Made by a program: the position numbers and the translations under genes. A model generated the notes under the pieces. The model was given only the letters and a program-made list of their open reading frames with translations. It was not told the origin of the DNA and made no database searches. From Terriglobia bacterium (GTDB lineage: Bacteria; Acidobacteriota; Terriglobia; Terriglobales; Acidobacteriaceae), in the NCBI GenBank assembly GCA_020073665.1, contig JAIQEU010000006.1:1-64000 (forward strand): a stretch of 64,000 nucleotides of DNA. Direction: 5' to 3'. Shown in pieces: positions 27,310 through 36,152 of the stretch; the first letter of the stretch is position 1; every line of letters begins with the position of its first letter.

Positions 27310-28095
27310 TCATGCAGAAGGTATAAGAAGCTCGCGTTGCGCTCGACGAAGCGGTTTTGCGAAACGAACCCGCACCTCCGGGGTCGCGATAAGGCCCAGG
27401 GTTGCCTTGTTCCGAATTACCAGGGTCGAACCTGTCCCCTTCACGATCTGTCGTTGCCTCCAGTCGGCAAATACCCGTGTAACCGTCTCCCGTGAGGTGC
27501 CGATCATCTGTGCGATCTCTTCGTGAGTCAGCGATAATTTCAGCCGCGGTTCCTGCTTGGAAGCTTGGCCGTTCTTGGAGCTCCATTCCAGCAGCAGCTT
27601 GGCCAACTTCTCGCCCGCAGAATGCGACAATCCCAACGAGCGTAATTCTCGACAAGTGTTGTTGTATTTTTCGCCGAGCTGCTCCGCGGCCTTGAGACAT
27701 GCGTCGACGTGATCCTTCAAGAAGCGCAGAAAGTCCTCACGCTTGACGAAGTTCAGTTGGCAAGGATCAACTGTCTCGGCGCGCAGTTCGTAGGGTTTAC
27801 CCGAAATCGTGGCACTGAGCCCCAGCACCTCACCGGGTTCGGCAATGTTCAGAATCAGAGTCTTACCGTCGCTGGCGCTCAAGGAAAGCTTTACCCGCCC
27901 CTTGCACAACACAAAAATGCCACGCGGCGCCTGGCCTTCTACAAACAGAATTGCCCCGTCGGGATAGGCTGTCGGGTACGTGATGTTTTCGAAAGCCTGC
28001 AGCGCCGAGGTTGGCAGGTCGCAGAAGATGCGCTCCGCGCGCATCTTGCAGGTGACACAACTTTCTATGATGTCCAATCCATATGGTGAGAGCAT
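27310..28095 (-). CDS. FNR-like Crp/Fnr regulator with N-terminal cysteine cluster
   Basis: A 261-residue protein with an N-terminal CVTC pair (C13, C16) and C25, a beta-roll domain (AILFVEGQAPRGIFVLCKGR, VLGLSATISGKPYELRAE), a further Cys near residue 116 (DPCQLNF), and a winged helix with LTHEEIAQMIGTSRETVTRV. Four cysteines placed this way resemble the [4Fe-4S] ligands of FNR, so oxygen or redox sensing is likely (inference). The recognition helix SRETVTRV keeps the Glu/Arg of Crp, matching the TGTGA-N6-TCACA site found upstream. Confidence 0.92.
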   Translation of the reverse strand: MLSPYGLDIIESCVTCKMRAERIFCDLPTSALQAFENITYPTAYPDGAILFVEGQAPRGIFVLCKGRVKLSLSASDGKTLILNIAEPGEVLGLSATISGKPYELRAETVDPCQLNFVKREDFLRFLKDHVDACLKAAEQLGEKYNNTCRELRSLGLSHSAGEKLAKLLLEWSSKNGQASKQEPRLKLSLTHEEIAQMIGTSRETVTRVFADWRQRQIVKGTGSTLVIRNKATLGLIATPEVRVRFAKPLRRAQRELLIPSA

Positions 28096-28175
28096 GAGAA
28101 ACCCCCTGTGATTCCATTAACCGGCCAGCCCGCGCATTCGTTGACCCCCCTTTTGACCCATACGACCCAGACTGA

Positions 28176-28191
28176 TGTGACGGACATCACA
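28176..28191. promoter_or_regulatory. Perfect Crp-type site (TGTGA-N6-TCACA)
   Basis: Perfect half-sites, extended by one base on each side (ATGTGA-N6-TCACAT), 81 bp upstream of the FNR-like gene on the minus strand. Autoregulation is the simplest reading. Confidence 0.7.
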
Positions 28192-28503
28192 TAACCAGTG
28201 TCCGCTCGCCCGGAACCCTTAGCTGTGACTTTCGGCACACCTCTTGGTGATGCTCCCCTCAAGGGCAACTTGTCGTCGATTCGCCATCAAAACTAGGTCT
28301 CTTCAGGCTGCATTGGACTATCGTTGGCGTAATATCGCGATTACACCAACAACCCGGTCGGGCGGATCTGCTTAATGGCAACTTCGACGGGGCAGCATTT
28401 ATGGGGTCGTCGGCACGGCGAAATGCAAGGGCCACTGTTGGTGGGAGCAGTCAACTTGTCGTTTGAAGTGCCAGCAACAGTGAGGTTCTCTCTGTGACGG
28501 AAC
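28192..28503. other. Intergenic region with half a palindromic repeat
   Basis: No gene seen. Only 28324-28347 is recognisable: the left arm (TTGGCGTAATATCGCGATTA) of the MITE-like family, without a right arm. Confidence 0.5.
28324..28347. repeat. MITE-like repeat, left half only
   Basis: TTGGCGTAATATCGCGATTA followed by CACC; the complementary right arm is absent. Confidence 0.55.
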
Positions 28504-29781
28504 TTACTCGGACGGAGCTGCGTTCTTTAACTGTTCAAGTTCGGCCTGAACTTTCGCCCAGTCTTTTGGCTTTCGCTTAATCGTATAAGGGGCATCCGGA
28601 TGCCCAAAGAATTCCAGAAGTTCGGCCCGAACCTCCGGCGAGGCACCACTGAACTTCTGCTTCACCAGCGCGTCCAGCAACTTTGCATGGGTCTCATCGT
28701 TGAGCCGATATGTTCCCGGCCCCGTTATTGCACCGGTGTCAAAATTCTCGTTGGGCAAGTCCGGCTGGCCGGTACCTACCTGGGTTAGCAGCTGTCGGTA
28801 GCGATCCAGAGTCGTATTGAAGCTCGCTTGGAATAGTCGTTCGGCATCAGGCGTAGGTGTTTTGAGTTGTAGCACTCTTAAAGGGCCGACCTTGGGGAGA
28901 ATCCGGGTAAGGAACGCGAAAAATCGTTCCCAAAAGGTCGGCGGCCGATAGTTCTTTCCCCAGTTCTTTTGGTAACTCGCGCGAGAAAGATTGTAGAGAA
29001 ACTTCTTTCTCGTCATGCTGGGCTGATCCTTCAAGATCTCGTCTTTCTTCAGGCTCCAGGCAATGCGCGTGGCTTTGGGAAGAAGCTGGCTGACAGCGTG
29101 ACGGTAGGAACCGAGAACCTCGTCTTCGTTGGTAAGAACGGTTTTCAGCTCCAAACCGTAGGTTTCCTGAAAGGCTTGTTCCAGTAGAGGAACCGAAACT
29201 CCAAAGCCGATGAAGTCGTGGTAACTATCCGGAGCGTAACGTCCATGTGCTACTTCCAGAACGTCGAATCCAAATTCCGTCTTTACATGCGCCAGCTTGT
29301 CTTCTTCATAGGTAACTGAGTCGCCGTATTTCCTCTGCAACTTGGGATACAGGAGCGGCACCGCGCGATTTGTGCCGATGGGATGACCGTTATTGTCCGA
29401 GGCGTAGTGCGCGAGTGCCCCAAGAGCAAACGCGTAGCCGTCAAGATCCTTGGAATCGCGGAGGAGAGCCAGGATAAAGTCTCCGCTCCGCACATAGTGC
29501 GTCAAGTCGCTGAAGAAAAAGCTTCCGTGCGGGTAATAACCCATGTCCTGGATAATCGCCCCGCCGTACGCATAGCCGTGTGCTTCTTTGAGTTCTTCTG
29601 CCGTGGCATTGGGAAAACGCTTCAACAGTAAGGGACGTATGTTGGTATCCCAGACGCTGTCAATGATCGCTTCATGCGCAAGGACGGCGTAGGCCGAGGT
29701 CTCGCTTGGCCAGCCCAAACACAGGACAAGCGCCATGATGATGACGCAAGCTTTCACAGACAACGCCTCGCGGCGTCCCAT
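28504..29781 (-). CDS. Zinc-dependent phospholipase C family protein, copy 1
   Basis: The 425-residue protein has a signal peptide (about 1-30) and the metal-ligand pattern of zinc-dependent phospholipase C: VLAHEAII, MGYYPHG with DLTHYVRSGDF, LAHYASDNNGHP (HxxxD and His) and HVKTEFGF (HxxxE). It should cleave phospholipid headgroups outside the cytoplasm. The C-terminal ~150 residues are helical and family-specific. The paralog at 46358 keeps the same ligands. Confidence 0.88.
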   Translation of the reverse strand: MGRREALSVKACVIIMALVLCLGWPSETSAYAVLAHEAIIDSVWDTNIRPLLLKRFPNATAEELKEAHGYAYGGAIIQDMGYYPHGSFFFSDLTHYVRSGDFILALLRDSKDLDGYAFALGALAHYASDNNGHPIGTNRAVPLLYPKLQRKYGDSVTYEEDKLAHVKTEFGFDVLEVAHGRYAPDSYHDFIGFGVSVPLLEQAFQETYGLELKTVLTNEDEVLGSYRHAVSQLLPKATRIAWSLKKDEILKDQPSMTRKKFLYNLSRASYQKNWGKNYRPPTFWERFFAFLTRILPKVGPLRVLQLKTPTPDAERLFQASFNTTLDRYRQLLTQVGTGQPDLPNENFDTGAITGPGTYRLNDETHAKLLDALVKQKFSGASPEVRAELLEFFGHPDAPYTIKRKPKDWAKVQAELEQLKNAAPSE

Positions 29782-29976
29782 TCTCCCTTTCCCACCTCGT
29801 TGTGATCTTGGCTCGTTTCTACCTTCCTGGGAATTCGCTTGCTCCTCATTTTAAACGGAAAGATCCGATTTCAACTTTGTCTTTGCGAGAAAACGTTACC
29901 GCAGTACCGTTCGGTGGAACAGGCTTCACCAACACCCACCTCGAAGGCAGCCCCTCAAATTGGCCTTAGACCGTAG

Positions 29977-30052
29977 TTGGCAAAAAATCGCCATTACACT
30001 CAGAACCCCCTCCCGGCCCAGGGTCAATGAGTGTAATCGCCTGTTTACGTCA
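29977..30052. repeat. Palindromic (MITE-like) repeat
   Basis: A full copy: CGCCATTACACTCAGAACCC on the left, CAATGAGTGTAATCGCCTGT on the right, ends TTGGC and CGTCA. Confidence 0.8.
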
Positions 30053-30107
30053 GTCATCCTTCCCGCGCCATCATCTAATCGTTGATTCGCCCGCCGACTA
30101 CGCACAC

Positions 30108-30434
30108 ATGGCTGGACTACGAACCATCCGTGGGACGCTCGGGGACTGGCAGGAGTTCAGGCGTCAAAGTGGAAAATGGCCCAAACTTTCAATTTTGACC
30201 TATGCCATGTGTCTTGCAGTTTGGATCGCAATCCTGCTTCTGTTCCTTCGGTATGCCGGCCGACACAGTTGGTCAAGCGGACAGACGAAACTGATGGCAA
30301 CGGCCATTCTGCTCCCTGGGGTAATACCGTTCGTCCTGATGTGGGCGCTGATTGAGCGCAAGGTGCACGTCTACGAGAAACGCCGATTGCGTGCCCGGCG
30401 CGGCCACGCTGCGATTCATAAGGTCAATGAGTGA
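30108..30434 (+). CDS. Hypothetical two-helix membrane protein, 108 aa
   Basis: Two membrane helices (ILTYAMCLAVWIAILLLFL and MATAILLPGVIPFVLMWALI) and a basic C-terminus. The last codons (HKVNE) and the stop lie inside a half copy of the MITE-like repeat, so its C-terminus was probably rewritten by that insertion. ATG 30108 is chosen because upstream codons lie in the preceding repeat. Confidence 0.55.
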   Translation: MAGLRTIRGTLGDWQEFRRQSGKWPKLSILTYAMCLAVWIAILLLFLRYAGRHSWSSGQTKLMATAILLPGVIPFVLMWALIERKVHVYEKRRLRARRGHAAIHKVNE

Positions 30435-30452
30435 AATCGCCTGATTACAACA
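30422..30452. repeat. MITE-like repeat, right half only
   Basis: GGTCAATGAGTGAAATCGCC then TGATTACAACAG; it overlaps the end of the 108-aa gene. Confidence 0.6.
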
Positions 30453-30562
30453 GTTACCCTGCTCCCAAGTTGCTGGCGGACCTGTTTTCGTCCACTGGGA
30501 TTACTTGCGGGTGGGGCGTGGCCCGCCTTCGTCTTTTTCGGTCGCTCTCGCCAGATTTGTTC

Positions 30563-30808
30563 CTATGGATGAGCTTTCCCATTGTGACCATTGCTCTTGC
30601 TGATGTCTTGCCCGTGGCCATTGTCGTTGCCGAACAGCCCATCCATTGCCAGGGCGTTTGTCCTTATCCGTCCCATCTGTTCATAGATGTACTGACGAAG
30701 GTCGGCGACGTCAAGAATGCGACCGCCATTGTTCAGGTGCGCATAAACCAGGTCTTCCCTGATGCTTTCGAGCACAGATAGCGCGATTTGTCTTCCGTTC
30801 GTATCCAT
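30563..30808 (-). CDS. Conserved hypothetical protein, 81 aa
   Basis: Reads MDTNGRQIALSVLESIREDL, then YAHLNNGGRILDVADLRQYI, with an Asn/Gly/His-rich tail. A soluble helical protein without known domain. ATG 30808 is preceded by GTGGGGTG. Confidence 0.6.
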   Translation of the reverse strand: MDTNGRQIALSVLESIREDLVYAHLNNGGRILDVADLRQYIYEQMGRIRTNALAMDGLFGNDNGHGQDISKSNGHNGKAHP

Positions 30809-31151
30809 GGACACCCCACTGCGAACAACGTTTTGCACAACGGTATGGTGACCTCTTTATGCACACTAATCTGTGCAATTGTGACCACTTTAGAGGAGCG
30901 AGTACCAATCAAGATACGTCCTAGCCTTCCGCTGGGTCACGGGACGCTGGCGGCCTTATTTCAATGGCCGTTCGCGGCAGTCGATGTTAATGCCTGATTA
31001 CGTCAACTGGGTACGTCAACTATCCAAGAGCACACGCGACCCTTCAAATGGCAGGGAGGCGGTTCTAAGTTCAGCAAGAGTATCCTATCTTTTTACAACC
31101 AAGGGGCCAAGCAGATGCATCGCATTCATCAGAATCGCTAAAGGGATTCCC
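30809..31151. other. Intergenic region, no gene seen
   Basis: 343 bp without a supportable gene. A fragment at 30989-31008 (TGCCTGATTACGTCAACTGG) resembles the right end of the MITE-like repeats. Confidence 0.4.
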
Positions 31152-31547
31152 ATGAGACGACTTGGACCTACCTTTGCAGTCACCGTACTTCTGCTAGTCG
31201 CTGCAGGATGCGGAAGCGGTTCACGTCAGCTTCAATCCATCAGCGTCAGTCCTGCGACCGCCGATGCCCAAGACTTTGCGAACGGCCAGGTGCAGTTTGT
31301 TGCCAGTGGTCGCTACAATCAAGCTCCCATTACAATGTCACCCTTACCTGTATTGTGGGTGATTCATTTGCCGGGTGGTGCAAGCGGCGCGACGATCACT
31401 CAGGGCGGCGTCGCTCAATGCGGGCAGGGAGTATCCAGTACATTTTCGGTCCTTGCCTACGCGCCCGCTGACCCAAATATTCCGATCGCACAACTAGCAA
31501 TGGCCAAGAAGGCGGTAATCGGCACTGCGGTTTTGATCTGTCCGTGA
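31152..31547 (+). CDS. Lipoprotein with bacterial Ig-like sequence, 131 aa
   Basis: An N-terminal lipoprotein signal (VTVLLLVAAGCGSGS; Cys at about residue 20) is followed by LQSISVSPATADAQDFANGQ, typical of BIG2/Ig-like surface repeats, and PLPVLWVIHLPGG. It is one Ig-like unit anchored in a membrane. Function unknown; acidobacteria carry many such lipoproteins. Confidence 0.75.
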   Translation: MRRLGPTFAVTVLLLVAAGCGSGSRQLQSISVSPATADAQDFANGQVQFVASGRYNQAPITMSPLPVLWVIHLPGGASGATITQGGVAQCGQGVSSTFSVLAYAPADPNIPIAQLAMAKKAVIGTAVLICP

Positions 31548-31561
31548 TCCCCCCAGATATG

Positions 31562-31654
31562 TTGGCGTAACATCCCGATAGCACTCATTGACCCCTTGGG
31601 GGCAGCCTTTTCGGGAGCATGCGGTCAATGAGTGAAATCGCCTGGTTACGTAAA
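31562..31654. repeat. Palindromic (MITE-like) repeat
   Basis: A full copy with a longer centre: TTGGCGTAACATCCCGATAG on the left and GGTCAATGAGTGAAATCGCC on the right. The following 31655-31933 shows no gene. Confidence 0.75.
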
Positions 31655-31933
31655 CCATCCCTCATGCCGTGCGCACGAAACCGGGTTCCCATTCAAAGCA
31701 GGTTACTTCCGATTTGTCCGTCATCTGGCAACAACCGATGGCTATCGCTTGCTGCAGGGCGGATTCGGGGTCAACCGCCGTTTGGCGGTCACAATGAAAG
31801 GTCAGTGGCAGGCTTGCAATTGCACGATAGTGGAGGTTACTCTTTCCGGCAATCTCCACCGGAAATGCATCGCCGCGTAGAAGAAAGTGCAATGCCGAGT
31901 GCAGCGCGGTTGCATAGGGCCTCTCAATGAACA

Positions 31934-34144
31934 ATGCGCGGGGTAAATATGAATCAAGACCACGTGATGTTGGTAGGTTCCATTGTGACGTTGGCCGTAA
32001 TGGCGACGATCTGGTCGCTGAGACGCTCGAAACTGCAGCGCGCAAAGTATTGGACTGTCGCACCGGGCCGACTGCATCCCTGTGTCAATTTGCTTTTGCC
32101 AGTTCTGATATGCGGCGTGGCTTTTGCCCAAGCCCCGCCAGCGTCGGGTGATTACACGGCCGCACTGCCCTCAGTCGAGAAGGTGAAGGCACAACTTAAG
32201 GGCACCGATGCCACTGACACGGTTGCGCGCCAAGTAGCTGTGTTCACCTACCTGCAGACCTACATTTCGCGCATTAAGGATGCACGAAAGTACGGCGGCC
32301 CGTTTACCCCCGGAGAGCAGAAGCTCATGGGCGACTACTCTCTCGCCGCTTACCAGCTCTCGCAGGAGTTCTCGAAAACCCACTCGCCGGAAGAGGTCAA
32401 AGCTTTCCAGCAGCTCGAAGGCAGGTACGAGATTAACAACGCCCTGGGGTGGATCAAGCAGCTTCAGGGCCAGCAGGCAGCCGACACGTACCGCGGCAGC
32501 GAAGCCTCCCTCGCCCAGAGCTATAAAGAGCACGAAGACCGGCTCCAGCAGCAGATGAAGCAGGACCAGGGCGCCGGCCGCTCATCCATCGCGGGCGATG
32601 CCGTGCTGGATCCCATGGGTATATTCGCCGGCGCAGAGGCGAACCGGGAGAAAGATCCGGAACTGCGGCGCTGTCTGGAACTCGGCGGAACGCTGGACGG
32701 GTGCGAAGGTGTGGGCGCTATAGAAGGTATGGCAAGTATCCTGATGCCCTTTGTAGAAAAGCCCGACCCCAACGCCCCTCCACCTGTCGCCGGGGTCGTG
32801 CTCGTCGGCGATTATCACAGCAGATCGCAGCTCCCGAGCCTCAGCTTCGGCAACGGCTCCGCAACCATGCAGGACTGCGGTTCACTCGTTCCCCAGGATC
32901 ACGACTACACGCTCCGAAAGTCCGGTAACACTGTGCAGTTCGTTCTGGCCAACGAGCCCGAACCCATCGTGGTCACGATGCAACCTGACGGGACTCTCTC
33001 CGGTCCCGGTTCTGTCCTCGTCAAAGGAAGCATCGTTACGGGCTACACCACCACGACCAAGACGGTCATGGTGGATGGCGCTCCCGCTGCCGCGCAGGGA
33101 TACTACTGCAACGGTCCCTGCAGCACCAGCACGTCCGTTCCCAACTACGCACCGAAGATCGAACGCTGCACCATCGGCTCCATGGCCTTCGTGCGTCCCA
33201 AGCCCGCAGCTCCGGTTAAAACCGGCATCGGCTTTCTCGACGCAGATAGCACGAGTGCGCCGCTCGTGACAGGTCTCCGAATGACGGGCCGTTATGCTGA
33301 CGCCTCCGGACTAACGCTCGTGTTCGACAATGACGCGGTCATTCTCGACTGCGGTAAAGCTCACGCAAAATCGCCATACACGGTCGACAACACGCCGACC
33401 GGCTTTGTCGTCCACGTCCAGAACGCCGGCGGAGCTTTCCTGCTCGGCGTCGCGCCTGACAACACGCTCCGCGGCTCCGGTTCCACGAGTGTGAACGGCA
33501 AACTCGTCTCGTCCATTCGCGGCGACAACGTCAGCTTCACTCCGCATTCCGAGAGCTGCAACGTCGGCACCCTGGCTGCCAGAAGCAAGCGGAACACCAT
33601 GCGTGCCTCCAGCGGTCCGAGCCCAGCCGCGCCACCAACCTATTCAACGCCCGCGCCGGTCGCCGCCTCAGCAGCCACCCCGACAGCGCCGCCGATGCCG
33701 ACCGATACCTCTGCCGGCTCTGCGGGTCAGCGCGCCGATTTTCGAGTCCTGCTGGATTCCTCCTTCTCCGGAACCAACCCGCTTGTCGGACAGACGGTAT
33801 TCGTCATGCGCAAGCCGATCGGCGACGTCCTCCGAGAGCTGGGCCTTGCCGTACCTGCTAAATCAACTGCGGCCCAGGCGATGAAAGCCCTCCAAACCCA
33901 ATGCCATTCGACGCAGGGCTGCTCCTCGATCATCCAGGGCATGAGCCGCTCTTATGTAGCCACCACAAAACTGGATGCCTCCGGGAAAGCCAAGCTCTCT
34001 GCGAGAAACGCTGCTGGCACCTACTTTTTCTTCGCAATCGTTCCCAACTCGGGCGGTTCGCTTGTGTGGGATATCGCCGCCAGCCTTGTCCCGGGCGGGA
34101 ACACGGTCACGTTCAGCACAAAGAATGCAGAAGAGGTCCGGTGA
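31934..34144 (+). CDS. Large exported hypothetical protein with two related beta domains
   Basis: The 736-residue protein has two hydrophobic segments near the N-terminus (the second, VNLLLPVLICGVAFAQ, like a signal peptide), a helical Gln/Glu-rich region (about 75-230), and two related domains of about 110-120 residues: the first starts VVLVGDYHSRSQLPSLSF, the second GLRMTGRYADASGLTLVFDN; both end in an ERC/ESC-T/NVGTLA-like motif. A Pro/Ala/Thr linker leads to a C-terminal domain (about 605-736). I do not recognise the domains. An ATG at 31949 is an alternative start. Confidence 0.75.
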   Translation: MRGVNMNQDHVMLVGSIVTLAVMATIWSLRRSKLQRAKYWTVAPGRLHPCVNLLLPVLICGVAFAQAPPASGDYTAALPSVEKVKAQLKGTDATDTVARQVAVFTYLQTYISRIKDARKYGGPFTPGEQKLMGDYSLAAYQLSQEFSKTHSPEEVKAFQQLEGRYEINNALGWIKQLQGQQAADTYRGSEASLAQSYKEHEDRLQQQMKQDQGAGRSSIAGDAVLDPMGIFAGAEANREKDPELRRCLELGGTLDGCEGVGAIEGMASILMPFVEKPDPNAPPPVAGVVLVGDYHSRSQLPSLSFGNGSATMQDCGSLVPQDHDYTLRKSGNTVQFVLANEPEPIVVTMQPDGTLSGPGSVLVKGSIVTGYTTTTKTVMVDGAPAAAQGYYCNGPCSTSTSVPNYAPKIERCTIGSMAFVRPKPAAPVKTGIGFLDADSTSAPLVTGLRMTGRYADASGLTLVFDNDAVILDCGKAHAKSPYTVDNTPTGFVVHVQNAGGAFLLGVAPDNTLRGSGSTSVNGKLVSSIRGDNVSFTPHSESCNVGTLAARSKRNTMRASSGPSPAAPPTYSTPAPVAASAATPTAPPMPTDTSAGSAGQRADFRVLLDSSFSGTNPLVGQTVFVMRKPIGDVLRELGLAVPAKSTAAQAMKALQTQCHSTQGCSSIIQGMSRSYVATTKLDASGKAKLSARNAAGTYFFFAIVPNSGGSLVWDIAASLVPGGNTVTFSTKNAEEVR

Positions 34145-34489
34145 TGCCGGAAAAGCCGAACGGCGCTGACCTCCGCTGAGAAGACGTTCGCACCCGGATA
34201 AATTCCATCTCCTCCGCTGAATCGAATCTGTCGCCGGTGCTAAAGGATTTTGGGGTAGGTGGAGGAAGCGCGCGATCTGCTGCGAAACGCGGATTGATAG
34301 ATTGTCGCTTGACACGGGAAGACAATCGATGGTGTAGCAATGACACACCAAGGGACGGCTACTCGGGAAGCTATTGTCAGTTGATCTTAAATAGCAATTT
34401 CACTCCTGATTCGATAATTCATCGGTTACTTGGTGGTTGGTCGGCCATCCGGAAGTTATCGGAACCGCCATTCGGTAGACAGTTGTCAA
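34145..34489. other. Intergenic region, no gene seen
   Basis: 345 bp after the large exported protein; no feature I can support. Confidence 0.4.
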
Positions 34490-34571
34490 CTGGCGTAATA
34501 TCGCCATTACACTCATTGACCTGGGGTTCCGGCGAACAAACGGCGCAAGCTGGTGTAATCGCCTGTAACGT
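34490..34571. repeat. Palindromic (MITE-like) repeat
   Basis: TGGCGTAATATCGCCATTAC on the left; GGTGTAATCGCCTGTAACGT on the right with the inner GTCAATGA replaced. Confidence 0.7.
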
Positions 34572-34756
34572 GGGTCAGCAACGTTCTTGGGTGGAGGGTG
34601 GGGTTGACCACTGGGCAGGGTCTCCCGATCCCGCCTTAGGCACGACAGCGTGGGCCACGGGCGGGATTTTGGGTAGGACTGACCCCAGAAGCATGGATTC
34701 GGGCTCGGACGTCCCAAAATAGAGGCGTATCTTGAGGGCCAGAGGAGGCCTCGCCG
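34572..34756 (+). repeat. Dispersed intergenic repeat, copy D
   Basis: Matches 7027-7210 over most of its length (GGGTGGGGTTGACCACTGGG, GGACTGACCCCAGA, GGCCAGAGGAGG) and leads into the second copy of the 74-aa gene. Confidence 0.65.
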
Positions 34757-34981
34757 ATGGGCAAGGTCGGAGAGTTCCTGAAATCCCGGATTCAGTCCTT
34801 GAAGGATTCTGACCATACGGGGGAATTCTCAGAGCATGAGTACCCGCCGATTGACTTGGAGCGCGGACGGGAGATGGGGAAACAAGCCGAGGCAGTCGAC
34901 CCGAAGTACCGGGCACTGATGGATAAAATTCGGGCTGCGGCGAAGAAAGTCGGGCGTACAGTGGCAATGTTGTTGATGTGA
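34757..34981 (+). CDS. Conserved small protein, 74 aa (module copy 2)
   Basis: A close paralog of the 7211-7435 product: same length, same core (SEHEYPPIDLERGREMGKQA, then EAVDPKYRAL) and the same C-terminus VGRTVAMLLM. From 34957 to 35086 the DNA is identical to 7411-7540 for 130 bp, across the gene end and the start of the next gene, which suggests recent duplication or gene conversion. Function unknown. Confidence 0.7.
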   Translation: MGKVGEFLKSRIQSLKDSDHTGEFSEHEYPPIDLERGREMGKQAEAVDPKYRALMDKIRAAAKKVGRTVAMLLM

Positions 34982-35031
34982 GTAGCCGGTGAACGGCTCC
35001 GAGCATCGGCCAGTGATTTCGTGCAAACGCT

Positions 35032-35379
35032 ATGAAGCTGTATCACCGAGCTACTCGCCAGAACGCATCAGCAATCGTGGCGAATGGTTTCAAGGACGGT
35101 ACCGGCTACTATCTGACAAACCGAAAATGGTCAGGTGTGTGGCTTTCCGACCGCCCTTTGGACTGTAACGAAGGGGTGTCAGAGGCGGCTGAGGTTGGAA
35201 ATTCCGGCCTTCCCCGCCGCTTTCGTCAGACACCAATAGTCTGATGGTGGGCAAAGTATGAAACCGACGCAATCGTTCGCCGTGAACAGGAGCGGGGCGG
35301 CCTGCAACAAACGTACTATGTAGTGAATCCTGAGTTCGGCCCAGCGTTGCGAAAAGTGTTGCCAGAAGTTCTTAGATAG
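35032..35379 (+). pseudogene. ART-like protein, frameshifted (module copy 2)
   Basis: From ATG 35032 it reads LYHRATRQNASAIVANGFKD, GTGYYLTNRKWSGVWLSDRP and LDCNEGVS, then shifts; a second frame gives RLEIPAFPAAFVRH and a third gives WWAKYETDAIVRREQE up to a stop at 35379. It holds the middle that is deleted at 7.5 kb but not a matching C-terminus. The N-terminal part recalls ADP-ribosyltransferase-like folds; this is tentative. Confidence 0.5.
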
Positions 35380-35763
35380 ACGGAGCAACTTGTTCATCCC
35401 CTAATCTTCTCTTGCAGTCCATTTTCAAAAAACAAAGCAGATCATTGAAGAACACTTCGACGCCATCTCGGCTGAACCAGCACAGGACCCTGAACGGGAG
35501 TACGGCGTTGCTTGTATTTGATACACGGCTAGGTCAAGATGGGAGAGATGAGCAGTCTGAAAGATGGTGGTTGGGCAGCGGCCCAAAAAAGTCCCCAAGA
35601 ATTTCCCCAAATACCCAGCGTGGGTGCATGCGCGGGCAGTGCGCGTCAGAGGTTGTCAGTTGCGATCATCAGAGGCCAAATAGCCGGTGCACCAACGGCT
35701 TACGAACTTTTTGTTTGCTCACGTCTGACCACAGGAGAGTGCCGGTGAATGCTCCCAAGCTCA
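35380..35763. other. Intergenic region, no gene seen
   Basis: 384 bp of apparently decayed sequence between the ART-like pseudogene and the tRNA fragment. Short protein-like stretches occur (KQIIEEHFDAIS near 35440) but nothing complete. Confidence 0.4.
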
Positions 35764-35810
35764 ATCTCATAACCCAAAGGTCGGTGGTTCAAATCCACCC
35801 CCCGCAACCA
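35764..35810 (+). other. tRNA-fMet 3' fragment (attachment-site remnant)
   Basis: CTCATAACCCAAAGG is an anticodon loop (CAT) with its 3' stem, followed by GGTTCAAATCC (T arm) and CCCCCGCAACCA (acceptor end), as in initiator tRNA-Met. The 5' half is missing. The antisense of this fragment encodes the GGGFEPPTFGL end of the integrase remnant, as is usual where integrases use a tRNA 3' end as attachment site. Confidence 0.75.
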
Positions 35811-36120
35811 ACTCTCCGGCAACAGCTTCCACCACATTTTGACCCAGCAGCGAACAGCCCTGAATTGTCGTTGAGCTGACGGAATTCTGGGCTCTTGCCG
35901 ATTCGACAGACTCCACGGCTTGCGCTATTGCGTCTCCCGCTTGCTGTGCAGCCGTTTTGTTACCGTCCCAACCAGAATGTCCGTACACGTCCAGAGTGAA
36001 CGAACCTGTCAGGGCGTGTCCAATCCGCTCCTGAATGACCTTGAGCGGTTCCGCATAGGCGTGCGCAAAGTAGCAGAGGGGCGCTGGACCTTCTCAAGAA
36101 ATTCCACATGCACGTGCTGA
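35767..36120 (-). pseudogene. Tyrosine recombinase (integrase) C-terminal remnant
   Basis: The minus strand reads AYAEPLKVIQERIGHALTGS and FTLDVYGH: the GH of box II and the catalytic tyrosine (in DVYGH) of a phage-type integrase, then a linker and VAGGGFEPPTFGL at the tRNA site. Upstream (MWNFLRRSSAPLL) is in another frame, and the N-terminal two thirds are lost. It marks one end of a former integrative element. Confidence 0.75.
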
Positions 36121-36152
36121 GATTAGGACTGCGGGGCTGTGCCCTGACCGCA

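Noticed and set aside
35412-35879. A 155-codon plus-strand frame across the tRNA fragment
   Set aside because: It runs through a tRNA fragment and decayed DNA, without protein-like composition.
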